Shown here piece by piece: positions 24,862 to 32,606 of a stretch of 52,735 nucleotides of DNA; the stretch's first letter is position 1; each line of letters begins with the position of its first letter. Where the stretch lies: NCBI GenBank assembly GCA_030692375.1, contig JAUYCD010000020.1:1-52735 (forward strand), given 5' to 3'. The position numbers and the translations under genes are program-made. The notes beneath the pieces were generated by a model. That model was not told the DNA's origin and made no database searches. It saw nothing but the letters and a program-made list of their open reading frames with translations. The DNA is from Candidatus Latescibacter sp. Its GTDB lineage: Bacteria; Latescibacterota; Latescibacteria; Latescibacterales; Latescibacteraceae.

Positions 24862-26226
24862 TTAGTTTTTCATAGACGCCGGCTGGCCGGTGGATTCCAG
24901 AACGCTCAACCAGTCGGGCCCGGCGGGATCGAGCTGCTTTCTCTTCGAGATGACTGCGGTGATCGGGACATGGGTGAATGTATTGTTCCAGAGTCCCATC
25001 ACCATCTTGGTACGACCGGCAAGGGCAGCATGGACTGCATTCTGTCCCAGGCGGCTGCAGAAAATGCTGTCGTCGGCGCTGGCCCGGGACGATCGGATGA
25101 TGTAGCTCGGATCGATGTATTTCACCGTGGCTGCATTCCAGCCGCAGCTGAAGTGCCGGGCGATACGGTCACGGAGATAGGTGCCGATGTCGAAGAGTTT
25201 GACATTCCCCGAAGCATCGAACTGCTGAGAGGCCTTTTCTTCTTCAAACAGGTTCTGGCCTGCGCCCTCCGCGACTACGATCAGGGCATGACGGCGCTCT
25301 TCAAGGCGGCGTTCCAGTACTCTCAGAAGGCCCTTTTCACCTCCCAGGTCGAATGGAACCTCAGGCACCAGCACAAAATTGACATCCCCGTTCGCCACCG
25401 CCGACATGGCCGCGATGAAACCCGACTGCCTCCCCATGAGCTTTACCACCGTTACTCCGTTGAAAGCTCCCCGCGCTTCTTCATGTCCGTTGCTCAGGAT
25501 GTCGCGGGCGATGGAAACTGCAGTCTGGAATCCGAAAGAGCGCTCCATATAGGAGATATCATTGTCTATGGTCTTGGGTATTCCCACCACCCCAATCTTT
25601 TGGCCCCGCCTCTCGATTTCAATCGCAAGGTCCAGGGCGCCCCGCTGGGTGCCGTCGCCGCCGATGGTGAATATGGCGTTAATACGTTCCCGTTCGAGAA
25701 AATCCACCATCTCCTTCGGGTCCTGCGGCCCCCGTGAAGAGCCGAGGAATGTGCCGCCGTTGACATGGATATTCGCCACCATTGAAGGAGTGAGCACCAG
25801 CGGAGGCTGCCCGACCCGTGGAACCAGCCCCTGGAAGCCATACCGGCACCCGAGAACTTCTTTCACCCGGTAGCGGTAATGCAGTTCCATGACAAGCGCC
25901 CGGATGACATCGTTCAAACCTGGACAGATCCCCCCAGCGGTAACTATAGCAGCACGGAAGGAAGCGGGATTGAAGAAAAGTTTCTTCCGCGGACCGGCTA
26001 TTTCCAGGGAAGGAGGTTCCTTACCCTGTGAAATCCATTGATGAATGATCGTAACCCGGGGATCGTGGACCACCCGTTCCGATTCCTGCACAAAACCAAA
26101 AGTGTACGAGCCTTCCGTCAGGGGCTCACTCAATGGCGAATCATACTGCGCCGGGCCGAGAGATTCGATGGTGAAATCAGTCATGGCATTATGTTCTGCA
26201 TGGCTTTCGGAATTTTCTTGAGACAT
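24862..26226 (-). CDS. 6-phosphofructokinase (group with GGDGT and PKTIDND motifs)
   Basis: A 454-residue PFK that phosphorylates fructose 6-phosphate in glycolysis. An N-terminal extension of about 85 residues precedes the core: AAIVTAGGICPGLNDVIRAL, GSSRG (162-166), GGDGT (189-193), the catalytic segment PKTIDND (217-223) and MGRQSGFIAA. A Gly in GGDG usually means ATP use, whereas PPi enzymes have GGDD; the Lys in PKTIDND is shared by PPi enzymes and by the long plant/spirochaete-type ATP enzymes. ATP as donor is the better guess. GGAGGG lies six bases before the ATG. It is divergent from the hydrogenase operon, with a CRP-type palindrome between them. Confidence 0.92.
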   Translation of the reverse strand: MSQENSESHAEHNAMTDFTIESLGPAQYDSPLSEPLTEGSYTFGFVQESERVVHDPRVTIIHQWISQGKEPPSLEIAGPRKKLFFNPASFRAAIVTAGGICPGLNDVIRALVMELHYRYRVKEVLGCRYGFQGLVPRVGQPPLVLTPSMVANIHVNGGTFLGSSRGPQDPKEMVDFLERERINAIFTIGGDGTQRGALDLAIEIERRGQKIGVVGIPKTIDNDISYMERSFGFQTAVSIARDILSNGHEEARGAFNGVTVVKLMGRQSGFIAAMSAVANGDVNFVLVPEVPFDLGGEKGLLRVLERRLEERRHALIVVAEGAGQNLFEEEKASQQFDASGNVKLFDIGTYLRDRIARHFSCGWNAATVKYIDPSYIIRSSRASADDSIFCSRLGQNAVHAALAGRTKMVMGLWNNTFTHVPITAVISKRKQLDPAGPDWLSVLESTGQPASMKN

Positions 26227-26304
26227 GACTGCCCTCCGATTTGTAGGTGACTAAAGGAAATATAATTTACTTTTTCTGCGGAAAGTCAAGATAAATCACA
26301 TAAG

Positions 26305-26330
26305 ATAATTGTGAAATGATTCACAATTAT
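26305..26330. promoter_or_regulatory. Perfect CRP/FNR-type palindrome between pfk and hydrogenase operon
   Basis: Two 11-base arms (ATAATTGTGAA / TTCACAATTAT) flank ATGA, which gives TGTGA-N6-TCACA at 26310-26325. It sits 79 bases before the pfk start and 138 bases before the response-regulator start in a 241-base divergent gap. It could serve either promoter or both. Confidence 0.65.
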
Positions 26331-26467
26331 TGTTGCTTTCATTTATTCCATGTATTAGTTTAGTAGGATTAAAAATAAAAAGATAATATGTAATAATGCA
26401 TATATTTTTCCAATAAACCTGTAAACCTGCTACCTTTCACCGAATCAAGAGAAGAAGGAGGTCTCAT

Positions 26468-26848
26468 GTGAAAAAGATAGTCCTGGTAGACGACGATCTT
26501 GATATCCAGGAATCCATTAAAATGGTTCTTGAAAATGCCGGGTTTATTTTCAGAGGGGCTATGGACCGTGAAAAGGGCATGAGCTTGATCAAAGAGGAGA
26601 AACCGGACCTGGTCATCCTCGATGTCATGATGGAAGAGCCGGATGACGGTTTTTTCATGGCTCAGGAGCTTCATGCCCAAAACAACCATATTCCTATCAT
26701 CATGCTGACATCCATCGGCAGCGTCACCGGCATGCATTATGCCAAGGATAACGAGATGATAATGGTAGATGAATATCTGGAAAAACCGGTTACTCCGGAT
26801 GAACTCCTCAGAAAGATCAACAATCTGCTCGAGAATGGAAAGGATTGA
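26468..26848 (+). CDS. Single-domain response regulator
   Basis: A 126-residue receiver domain with nothing attached: acidic residues D8-D10, phospho-acceptor D52 (LVILDVMMEEPDDG), the switch Thr/Ser near IIMLTSIGSV and Lys in YLEKPVTPDELL. The start is GTG, with AAGGAGG upstream; an ATG two bases earlier is out of frame and stops at once. The longer beta3-alpha3 loop (MMEEPDDGFFMAQEL) is typical of receivers found in hydrogenase and heterodisulfide clusters. It begins the hydCBA operon and is three bases from hydC, so it may link redox signalling to the enzyme. No kinase is adjacent. Confidence 0.92.
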   Translation: MKKIVLVDDDLDIQESIKMVLENAGFIFRGAMDREKGMSLIKEEKPDLVILDVMMEEPDDGFFMAQELHAQNNHIPIIMLTSIGSVTGMHYAKDNEMIMVDEYLEKPVTPDELLRKINNLLENGKD

Positions 26849-26851
26849 TCC

Positions 26852-27367
26852 ATGTTAGCAACGGAACGCCAAACTTTAGGGGATGAAATCTCCCTTTTGG
26901 CTGAAAAATACGGCAATCAGCGAACCGGGCTTCTTTCGATCCTTCAGGCGATTCAGGAGAAATACAATCATATCTCCGATTTTGCCATGCAGGAAGTAGC
27001 CAGGCAGCTCGACATACACCCTGTAGAGGTGTACGGGGTGGTCACCTTCTACAGCTTCCTTCAAACTGAAACCACCGGTGAGTTTGTTATTCGTCTCTGC
27101 CGGACCATCTCCTGCCACATGGCCGGGAAGTCCGGAGTGGCTCGTCAGTTGGAAAATGAACTGGGAATCACCTTCGGCGAGACCTCGCCCGATGGACATT
27201 TCACTTTGGAATATGCCAACTGTCTCGGGCTGTGCGACCAGGCCCCCGCACTCCTGGTGAACGATCTGGCTTTCACCAATGTCACTCCCGAAAAAGTGCA
27301 CGATATTATCAAGGGATGCCAGCGTGCTTTCAGCGTTTATGCACAGGGGGGACCAGCGCATGCCTGA
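26852..27367 (+). CDS. hydC: [FeFe] hydrogenase subunit HydC, NuoE-like [2Fe-2S] protein
   Basis: A thioredoxin-like [2Fe-2S] protein of the NuoE/HydC family (171 residues). An N-terminal helical part (LLSILQAIQEKYNHISDFAMQEVARQLDIHPVEVYGVVTFYSFL) precedes the cluster ligands C83, C88, C124 and C128 (LCRTISCHMAG and NCLGLCDQAP). In trimeric hydrogenases it shuttles electrons next to the NADH-oxidising HydB. It overlaps hydB by eight bases, so the genes are coupled. Without hydB and hydA next to it, NuoE of complex I would be the alternative; no other nuo genes are present. Confidence 0.93.
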   Translation: MLATERQTLGDEISLLAEKYGNQRTGLLSILQAIQEKYNHISDFAMQEVARQLDIHPVEVYGVVTFYSFLQTETTGEFVIRLCRTISCHMAGKSGVARQLENELGITFGETSPDGHFTLEYANCLGLCDQAPALLVNDLAFTNVTPEKVHDIIKGCQRAFSVYAQGGPAHA

Positions 27368-28544
27368 AAAAAAGGGACATATCATTTTCGTAAGCGGCAT
27401 CGAACCCAATGCCGGTCTGAAGAACGCTCTCTCCAAGTCACGCGCCGAAGTGATTGCAGAAATTCGTAACTCCGGTCTCAAAGGACGCGGGGGAGCGGGC
27501 TTTTCCACAGGGGTGAAATGGAACCTTGCAGCAGCCGCCGATTCAGCAAAAAAGTATGTGGTCTGCAATGCCGACGAAGGAGAACCGGGGACGTTCAAGG
27601 ACCGGGTGCTCCTTTCCGATTATTCCAATGATCTCATGGAGGGGATCACCATCGCCGGGTATGCTGTCGGAGCGTATCTGGGAATCATTTACCTTCGGGG
27701 AGAATACCGCTACCTGAAAAAGCACATTGAAGAAACTATCAGAAAACGTCACGAAGAAGGTTTTCTGGGAAAAGATGCCGGAAGTAAGAAGGGATTCAAT
27801 TTCGATATAGAAATCCGTATGGGTTCAGGCGCGTATGTGTGCGGGGAGGAAACCGCCCTTATCGAATCTCTCGAAGGACAGAGAGGCGAGCCTCGCAACC
27901 GGCCTCCAATTCCGGTGAATACCGGCTATCTGGGCTGTCCGACCATTGTCAACAATGTGGAAACCCTGGTCACCGCCGCGCGGATAATGGAAAAAGGCGC
28001 CGACTGGTTCAAGACCTACGGCCTGGGAAAATCCACCGGCTCAAAGCTCTACAGCATCTCCGGCGACTGTAAGCGGCCTGGAGTATATGAATTTCCCATC
28101 GGCATCACGGTATCTGATCTCCTGATAGAGGTGGGTGGCGAGGACGCCAAGGCAGCAGCCATCGGCGGGGCTTCAGGGAGAGTCATTCCGGCGAAGGATT
28201 TCGCCAAAACGGTGGCCTTTGTCGATGCTCCGACTGGTGGTTCGGTCATCGTCTTTGGTAAGGATCGGGATATGCTCGATGTGGCGGAAAATTTCCTCGA
28301 ATTCTTTGTCGATGAGTCTTGCGGCCAGTGCACTCCCTGCCGCGAGGGGAATTCCAATCTGCTCGATGCGGTGTTCAAGCTCCAGAAAGGTGAATGCTCC
28401 GTCGCCTACCTGCGAACCATTGAGGGTTTGGCCGAAACCATGCAGCTTGCATCGAAATGCGGTCTCGGACAGTCGAGCCCAAATGCTTTTTTATCAATCA
28501 TAGAAAATTTCAAGCACGAAATATTCGGCAGGATGCCGTTATAG
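27360..28544 (+). CDS. hydB: [FeFe] hydrogenase subunit HydB, compact NuoF-like flavoprotein
   Basis: The NADH/FMN module: the FMN/NAD loop GLKGRGGAGFSTGVKW, NADEGEPGTFKDR, GSGAYVCGEETALIESLEGQRGEPRNRPP and the [4Fe-4S] motif SCGQCTPCREG with a fourth Cys in ASKCGLGQ. At 394 residues it lacks both the N-terminal thioredoxin-like domain and the C-terminal two-[4Fe-4S] ferredoxin domain of the Thermotoga maritima HydB, so it is nearer NuoF in size. The ATG at 27360 lies inside the end of hydC; the open frame to 27279 is not used. It should oxidise NADH (or reduce NAD+) and pass electrons to HydA. Whether this compact form bifurcates electrons with ferredoxin cannot be told from the sequence. 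Confidence 0.93.
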   Translation: MPEKKGHIIFVSGIEPNAGLKNALSKSRAEVIAEIRNSGLKGRGGAGFSTGVKWNLAAAADSAKKYVVCNADEGEPGTFKDRVLLSDYSNDLMEGITIAGYAVGAYLGIIYLRGEYRYLKKHIEETIRKRHEEGFLGKDAGSKKGFNFDIEIRMGSGAYVCGEETALIESLEGQRGEPRNRPPIPVNTGYLGCPTIVNNVETLVTAARIMEKGADWFKTYGLGKSTGSKLYSISGDCKRPGVYEFPIGITVSDLLIEVGGEDAKAAAIGGASGRVIPAKDFAKTVAFVDAPTGGSVIVFGKDRDMLDVAENFLEFFVDESCGQCTPCREGNSNLLDAVFKLQKGECSVAYLRTIEGLAETMQLASKCGLGQSSPNAFLSIIENFKHEIFGRMPL

Positions 28545-28558
28545 ATATAGGGGGAACC

Positions 28559-30499
28559 ATGGAACCAACAATACACGACGACACCTCCCGCGCTCCCAAG
28601 AGTGTCCAGCCGCACACGGTGAAAGTGGAAGGCCCGGAGGAAGCTATCGGGGCGAAGGTGAAAGTCAACATAGACGGTGTCGAAATGCGTGTGCCGTACG
28701 GAACATCAATTCTCAACGCGGCGAAAATGATCAATGTACATATCCCTACACTCTGCTTTCACGATGACCTGTGTATTGCCGGAGTGTGCCGTGTCTGCGT
28801 GGTGGAGGTTGAAGGGCAGCGTACTCTTCAGGCTTCCTGCGCTTATCCCATCACCCAGCCGATCACGGTGTACACAACCTCTCCGAATGTGCGCCGCGCC
28901 CGCCGCAACATTATCGATCTGCTCATTTCCAAGCATTACGGCGAATGTTACACCTGCTTCCGAAACAACAACTGCGAACTTCAGAGTCTGTCCAAGGAGT
29001 ACGGGGCAGATTCTTACAGGTTCGGTCATGTGCAGGAGCCTCGGTTCGAGATAGACAGGAGCAGTTACTCGGTGGTCAGGGACATGGACAAGTGTGTGCT
29101 CTGTCGCAGATGTGTGCGCACCTGCATCGACCTCCAGGAAGTCGGAGTGCTCGAAGCGATCAACCGGAGCGACCGTACCAAAATCTGCACTTTCATGGAC
29201 AAGCCTCTTGCCGAAGTGATCTGTATCAATTGCGGCCAGTGCATAAATCGCTGTCCAACCGGCGCGCTCCGCGCCAACGATTCTTCGGATGAGATATGGG
29301 ACGCCATCGACGACCCGAATAAGCACGTGGTAATCCAGACCGCGCCCAGCCCGCGGGCAGGCATCGGCGAGGAATTCGGCCTTGAGCCGGGGCATCCGCT
29401 GACGTTCGAGATGAACACAGCTCTGCGCCGCTGCGGGTTCGACCGGGTGTTCGACACCAATTTCACCGCCGACCTCACCATCATCGAGGAAGGAACCGAA
29501 TTGATCCTGCGCCTCTATAACGCGCTGGTCAAGGGCGATCCGCAGGTGGCGCTGCCCCAGTTTACCTCCTGCTCGCCGGGATGGATCAAGTATATCGAGC
29601 ATTTCTATCCCGAATACCTTCCCCATGTATCTTCGGCGAAAAGCCCCCAGCAGATGTTTGGCGCGGTAATCAAAACCTATTATTCCAAGATCAACAACAT
29701 CGATCCGGCGGATATTGTCACTGTGGCGCTGATGCCCTGCTCTGCAAAGAAGTTCGAGTGCAACCGTCCCGAGATGCGGGACTCCGGTTTCAAGGATGTG
29801 GATTACGGCCTGACTACCCGCGAGCTTGCCCAGATGATCCGTGAGGCTGGAATCGATCTTCCCAATGTACCCAAGAGTGATTTCGATGATCCGTTCGGAA
29901 CAGCCACCGGCTCTGGTGTGATTTTCGGCGTCACCGGCGGGGTGATGGAAGCAGCTCTCCGGACGGTTTACGAAATCGTTACCGGCCTGGTTGCCGACCC
30001 GGATGCCCTAGCCGGACAGGTGAGTGAAATCCGCGGATTCGAGGGGATAAAATACAAGGAATTAACCCTGCCCACTAAGCTCGGCCCGGTTCCCGACATC
30101 CTCAAGATGCGGAAGGACCTGCCGTTCAAGGACTGGAACTGGCTCAGCGGCGCCACTCTCAAGCTGGCGGTTGCCCACGGAACCGCTAATGCCAAGAAGG
30201 TTCTCGAGGACATCAAGGCCGGCGGGAAATTCAGCCAGGCGCACTTCATCGAGTTCATGGCCTGCCCCGGCGGCTGCCTCGGCGGCGGCGGTCAGCCCAT
30301 CCCGACCTCGAAGGAAATCCGTAAGGCCCGCGCCCGCGCCATCTACGCTGAAGACCAGGCTTACGAAATCCGCAAATCGCACGACAACCCCGCGGTGGTG
30401 GAACTCTACACCAAATTCCTCACCGAAGGTCCCTGCGGTCATAAGAGCCACAAGCTCCTGCATACCCATTATGTGGCAAGGGGAAAGTATATCGTGTAG
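28559..30499 (+). CDS. hydA: [FeFe] hydrogenase catalytic subunit HydA
   Basis: The 646 residues hold a NuoG-like [2Fe-2S] domain (C66, C77, C80, C94), the His-Cys3 [4Fe-4S] site (H126, C130, C133, C139), two [4Fe-4S] clusters (C179/182/185/189 and C222/225/228/232) and the H-cluster domain. H-cluster motifs are L1 TSCSPGW (C338), L2 MPCSAKKFE (C394) and L3 EFMACPGGCLGGGGQP (C569, C573), followed by a small-subunit-like C-terminus. L1 usually reads TSCCPxW; here the second Cys, the proton-relay residue in well-studied enzymes, is Ser339. The ATG at 28559 follows GGGGGAA; the open frame to 28457 overlaps hydB. A terminator follows. Maturases HydE, HydF and HydG are not in the window. Confidence 0.95.
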   Translation: MEPTIHDDTSRAPKSVQPHTVKVEGPEEAIGAKVKVNIDGVEMRVPYGTSILNAAKMINVHIPTLCFHDDLCIAGVCRVCVVEVEGQRTLQASCAYPITQPITVYTTSPNVRRARRNIIDLLISKHYGECYTCFRNNNCELQSLSKEYGADSYRFGHVQEPRFEIDRSSYSVVRDMDKCVLCRRCVRTCIDLQEVGVLEAINRSDRTKICTFMDKPLAEVICINCGQCINRCPTGALRANDSSDEIWDAIDDPNKHVVIQTAPSPRAGIGEEFGLEPGHPLTFEMNTALRRCGFDRVFDTNFTADLTIIEEGTELILRLYNALVKGDPQVALPQFTSCSPGWIKYIEHFYPEYLPHVSSAKSPQQMFGAVIKTYYSKINNIDPADIVTVALMPCSAKKFECNRPEMRDSGFKDVDYGLTTRELAQMIREAGIDLPNVPKSDFDDPFGTATGSGVIFGVTGGVMEAALRTVYEIVTGLVADPDALAGQVSEIRGFEGIKYKELTLPTKLGPVPDILKMRKDLPFKDWNWLSGATLKLAVAHGTANAKKVLEDIKAGGKFSQAHFIEFMACPGGCLGGGGQPIPTSKEIRKARARAIYAEDQAYEIRKSHDNPAVVELYTKFLTEGPCGHKSHKLLHTHYVARGKYIV

Positions 30500-30520
30500 G
30501 AAGCAAGTAATAAAAAGGCA

Positions 30521-30556
30521 AAAAAAAAGCTCCTCATTAAACGGGGGAGCTTTTTT
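30521..30556 (+). terminator. Rho-independent terminator after hydA
   Basis: AAGCTCC and GGGAGCTT pair around a short loop and are followed by TTTTTT. It ends the hydrogenase operon 22 bases after the hydA stop, just before a convergent gene. Confidence 0.8.
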
Positions 30557-30581
30557 GTGAAAAATGGTATACAAACCAGCT

Positions 30582-31556
30582 TCAGCATCCGCCTAGGTAA
30601 AAATCAATGACCTTTGTAATCCCCATCTGATCGACTTGATATATCACACATGACTCGCTTTCATATCCCGGACGGTCGATGATCCAGTACATTTTGTTTT
30701 GAAGAACGAGCATCCCCCAGGGGATATCATTATTATGAAAGATATAATTATTAATGTCAGGGATAAAGAATTCACTTGTGCCATAGTTTTCTTTTTTCAT
30801 AACCGCCAACTCTCCCGTCTGATTCTTTCGTATCCATCCTTCCCCATTGAGAGTTTTACACCGGTACCGTTTGTCTGATTCCAGGATGTGAGATAACTTT
30901 TCAACTTCATAATAGTAGTAGTACTCGTCGTGAAAAGGCAGTTCATTTCGAATAATTGATATATTCATTTTTATTACCACCTTCTCCTTTTCCGAGAAAG
31001 TAGACCCCTTTCCCGCCTCTTTCTTTTTCACCATTGATTCAACCAAAAGCAATAATTCTTTCCATTCCGGTGAATCCGGACGAATCGATATAATCTGTGA
31101 CAAGGGAAGCCGAGCACTTGCAGCGATACTGTTAAAAGGTACATACGCATGGGTGTTAAGCGGCGGTTTTCTGCCGGAAAGCAGGAGCGCCCAGAGCTTT
31201 ACACAATATGATGGAATTATGACCGGTTTTGATACGGTAAAGAGCGAATCACCTTTGGTTCCCAATTTCCACCAGCGGGTGGGAATTGTTTTCTGCGAGC
31301 CGGACCAGGAAGTGGGTATTTTGGAAAGGGTGGTAATAGTGGAGTCATTCAGTATTTTGGAAGGGGAGCTGGGAAAATCCGGATTGAAATAACTCGGCCA
31401 CGGGCTAGACCATTTTCCGGAATCGTAGAGAGCAAAGGGGATCAGGACGCCGTCGGAACGGATGGCGCCTATGAAAAAGGGACTGGCGGTTTCAGCGCAG
31501 AAAGGGGATGAACTGAGCAGAAATCCCAAGCAGAACAACGGAATGAATCTCATCAT
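30582..31556 (-). CDS. Secreted protein of unknown function
   Basis: I do not recognise this 324-residue protein. It starts with a signal peptide (MMRFIPLFCLGFLLSSSPFCAETAS) and is otherwise soluble, with no repeated units. Aromatic-rich stretches such as GKWSSPWPSYFNPDF and SWSGSQKTIPTRWWKLG stand out. The likely cleavage is after FCAE or FCA; the Cys is not in a convincing lipobox. The ATG at 31556 has AAAAGGAG eight to nine bases upstream; the frame is open a further 13 codons. It stands alone, convergent with the hydrogenase operon, and is probably periplasmic. Confidence 0.75.
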   Translation of the reverse strand: MMRFIPLFCLGFLLSSSPFCAETASPFFIGAIRSDGVLIPFALYDSGKWSSPWPSYFNPDFPSSPSKILNDSTITTLSKIPTSWSGSQKTIPTRWWKLGTKGDSLFTVSKPVIIPSYCVKLWALLLSGRKPPLNTHAYVPFNSIAASARLPLSQIISIRPDSPEWKELLLLVESMVKKKEAGKGSTFSEKEKVVIKMNISIIRNELPFHDEYYYYYEVEKLSHILESDKRYRCKTLNGEGWIRKNQTGELAVMKKENYGTSEFFIPDINNYIFHNNDIPWGMLVLQNKMYWIIDRPGYESESCVIYQVDQMGITKVIDFYLGGC

Positions 31557-31742
31557 ATAGCGTACTCCTTTTCCCTGAAAGAAGAGTATATTCAATTCAT
31601 CGGCTAATTTGTAATCTATTCATTTGAATGATCAACAGCAAGGGCTTCTTTTCAGGACATTCATTCACTGTTCTCCTTCCCTGCACCTGGTATTTCAGTT
31701 TGCCAGGAGATGAATATTCGCCGGTCAACAGCGATTATTTGC

Positions 31743-31797
31743 CATTGGGGCGGTGGCGGACAGCCCATACCGACCTCGAATGAGATACGCAAGGCGT
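31743..31797 (+). pseudogene. Fossil of the hydA 3' region (H-cluster L3 segment)
   Basis: About 55 bases match hydA near 30285-30340. The translation keeps GGGGQPIPTS-EIRKA, as in the C-terminal L3 region of HydA, with roughly four in five bases the same by eye. There is no start, no other hydrogenase sequence and no function expected. It runs straight into a higA-like fragment. Confidence 0.8.
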
Positions 31798-31891
31798 GCG
31801 CCGCATCAATGAGATCGTCCACGGCAAGAGTTCCATCAGCGCCGATACATCACTCCTGCTGTTACGGTATTTCGGATTCTTCAACGAACTG
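31798..31891 (+). pseudogene. Fossil of the higA helix-turn-helix region
   Basis: It matches the intact higA at about 32350-32430 (CGCCGCATCAATGAGATCGT and then ACGGTATTTCGG), with about ten mismatches in the first 77 bases. It is fused to the hydA fossil at a GCGCC-type junction shared by both parents. It lies just upstream of the intact higBA promoter, so it marks an old duplication or an earlier toxin-antitoxin copy. Confidence 0.8.
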
Positions 31892-31914
31892 GTCGGTAAG
31901 AAAAAAAATAGCAC

Positions 31915-31943
31915 TTGACATTAATAACGTAACGCGCTATTAT
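31915..31943 (+). promoter_or_regulatory. higBA promoter with overlapping operator dyad
   Basis: TTGACA (31915-31920) and TATTAT (31938-31943) are 17 bases apart, a near-consensus sigma-70 promoter. The spacer holds an inverted repeat, TAATAACG (31922-31929) and CGCTATTA (31935-31942), with one mismatch. This is where a HigA repressor would be expected to bind. The -10 is eight bases from the higB start, so the leader is very short or absent. Confidence 0.65.
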
Positions 31944-31950
31944 TTTAATT

Positions 31951-32232
31951 ATGATAAAAACTTTCCGCGACAAAGAAACTGCGCACCTCTTTTCAAGGCG
32001 TTTTTCTCGTCGTTTTCCATCCAGTCTGCACCGCACCGCATTGCGGAAGCTTACCATACTGGATGCCGCGGAACAACTGGATGACCTTCACATACCTCCC
32101 GGAAACCATCTCGAAAAACTATCGGGAAACCGTGAGAACCAATACTCTATTCGCATTAATGACCAATGGCGAATATGTTTCCGCTGGAGTGACGGCCACG
32201 CTTACGATGTTGAAGTAACAGATTACCATTAG
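31951..32232 (+). CDS. higB: HigB/RelE-family toxin
   Basis: A 93-residue mRNA interferase of the HigB (plasmid maintenance system killer) group: MIKTFRDKETAHLF at the start, LRKLTILDAAEQLDDLHIPPGNHLEKLSG in the middle and the C-terminal QYSIRINDQWRICFRWSDGHAYDVEVTDYH. The last block contains the Arg and aromatic residues that form the ribosome-dependent RNase site in this family. The toxin comes before the antitoxin, as in other higBA pairs, and nine bases separate the two genes. Confidence 0.95.
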   Translation: MIKTFRDKETAHLFSRRFSRRFPSSLHRTALRKLTILDAAEQLDDLHIPPGNHLEKLSGNRENQYSIRINDQWRICFRWSDGHAYDVEVTDYH

Positions 32233-32241
32233 GAGACTGCC

Positions 32242-32562
32242 ATGACGAGGAAATTAGATCCCATTCATCCCGGCGAGATTCTTCTGGAAGAATTTCTCAA
32301 GCCCATGGGGATCAGCCAGTACAAATTAGCCAAGGACATCACCGTCCATCCGCGCCGCATCAATGAGATCGTTCACGGCAAGCGTTCCGTCAGCGCCGAT
32401 ACCGCGCTTCGGCTGTCACGGTATTTCGGCCTATCGGAGCGTTTCTGGATGAACCTTCAATCTCGGTATGACCTTGAAGTAGAAAAAGACAAGCTGAACG
32501 GACGGCTGGAAAATGAAGTGAAGATTCTGGCATCCGATCATATATCTCCCGTGCATACCTGA
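32242..32562 (+). CDS. higA: HigA-family antitoxin, XRE helix-turn-helix
   Basis: The 106-residue protein begins with the HigA signature IHPGEILLEEFLKPMGISQYKLAKDITVHPRRINEIVHGKRSVSADTALRLSRYFGLSERFWMNLQSRYDLE, which is the whole helix-turn-helix domain. The remaining 25 residues probably cap the toxin. AGGAG precedes the ATG. It should bind HigB and repress the shared promoter through the TAATAACG/CGCTATTA dyad. A decayed copy of its helix-turn-helix region lies upstream of the pair. Confidence 0.95.
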   Translation: MTRKLDPIHPGEILLEEFLKPMGISQYKLAKDITVHPRRINEIVHGKRSVSADTALRLSRYFGLSERFWMNLQSRYDLEVEKDKLNGRLENEVKILASDHISPVHT

Positions 32563-32606
32563 CCGTTTGCATGAATCAGTGGTTCAGACAATCTTTTATT
32601 CTGTCT

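Noticed and set aside
31710-32084. Open frame of 124 codons beginning near the hydA fossil
   Set aside because: It is a chance frame through the hydA/higA fossil into higB in the wrong frame.
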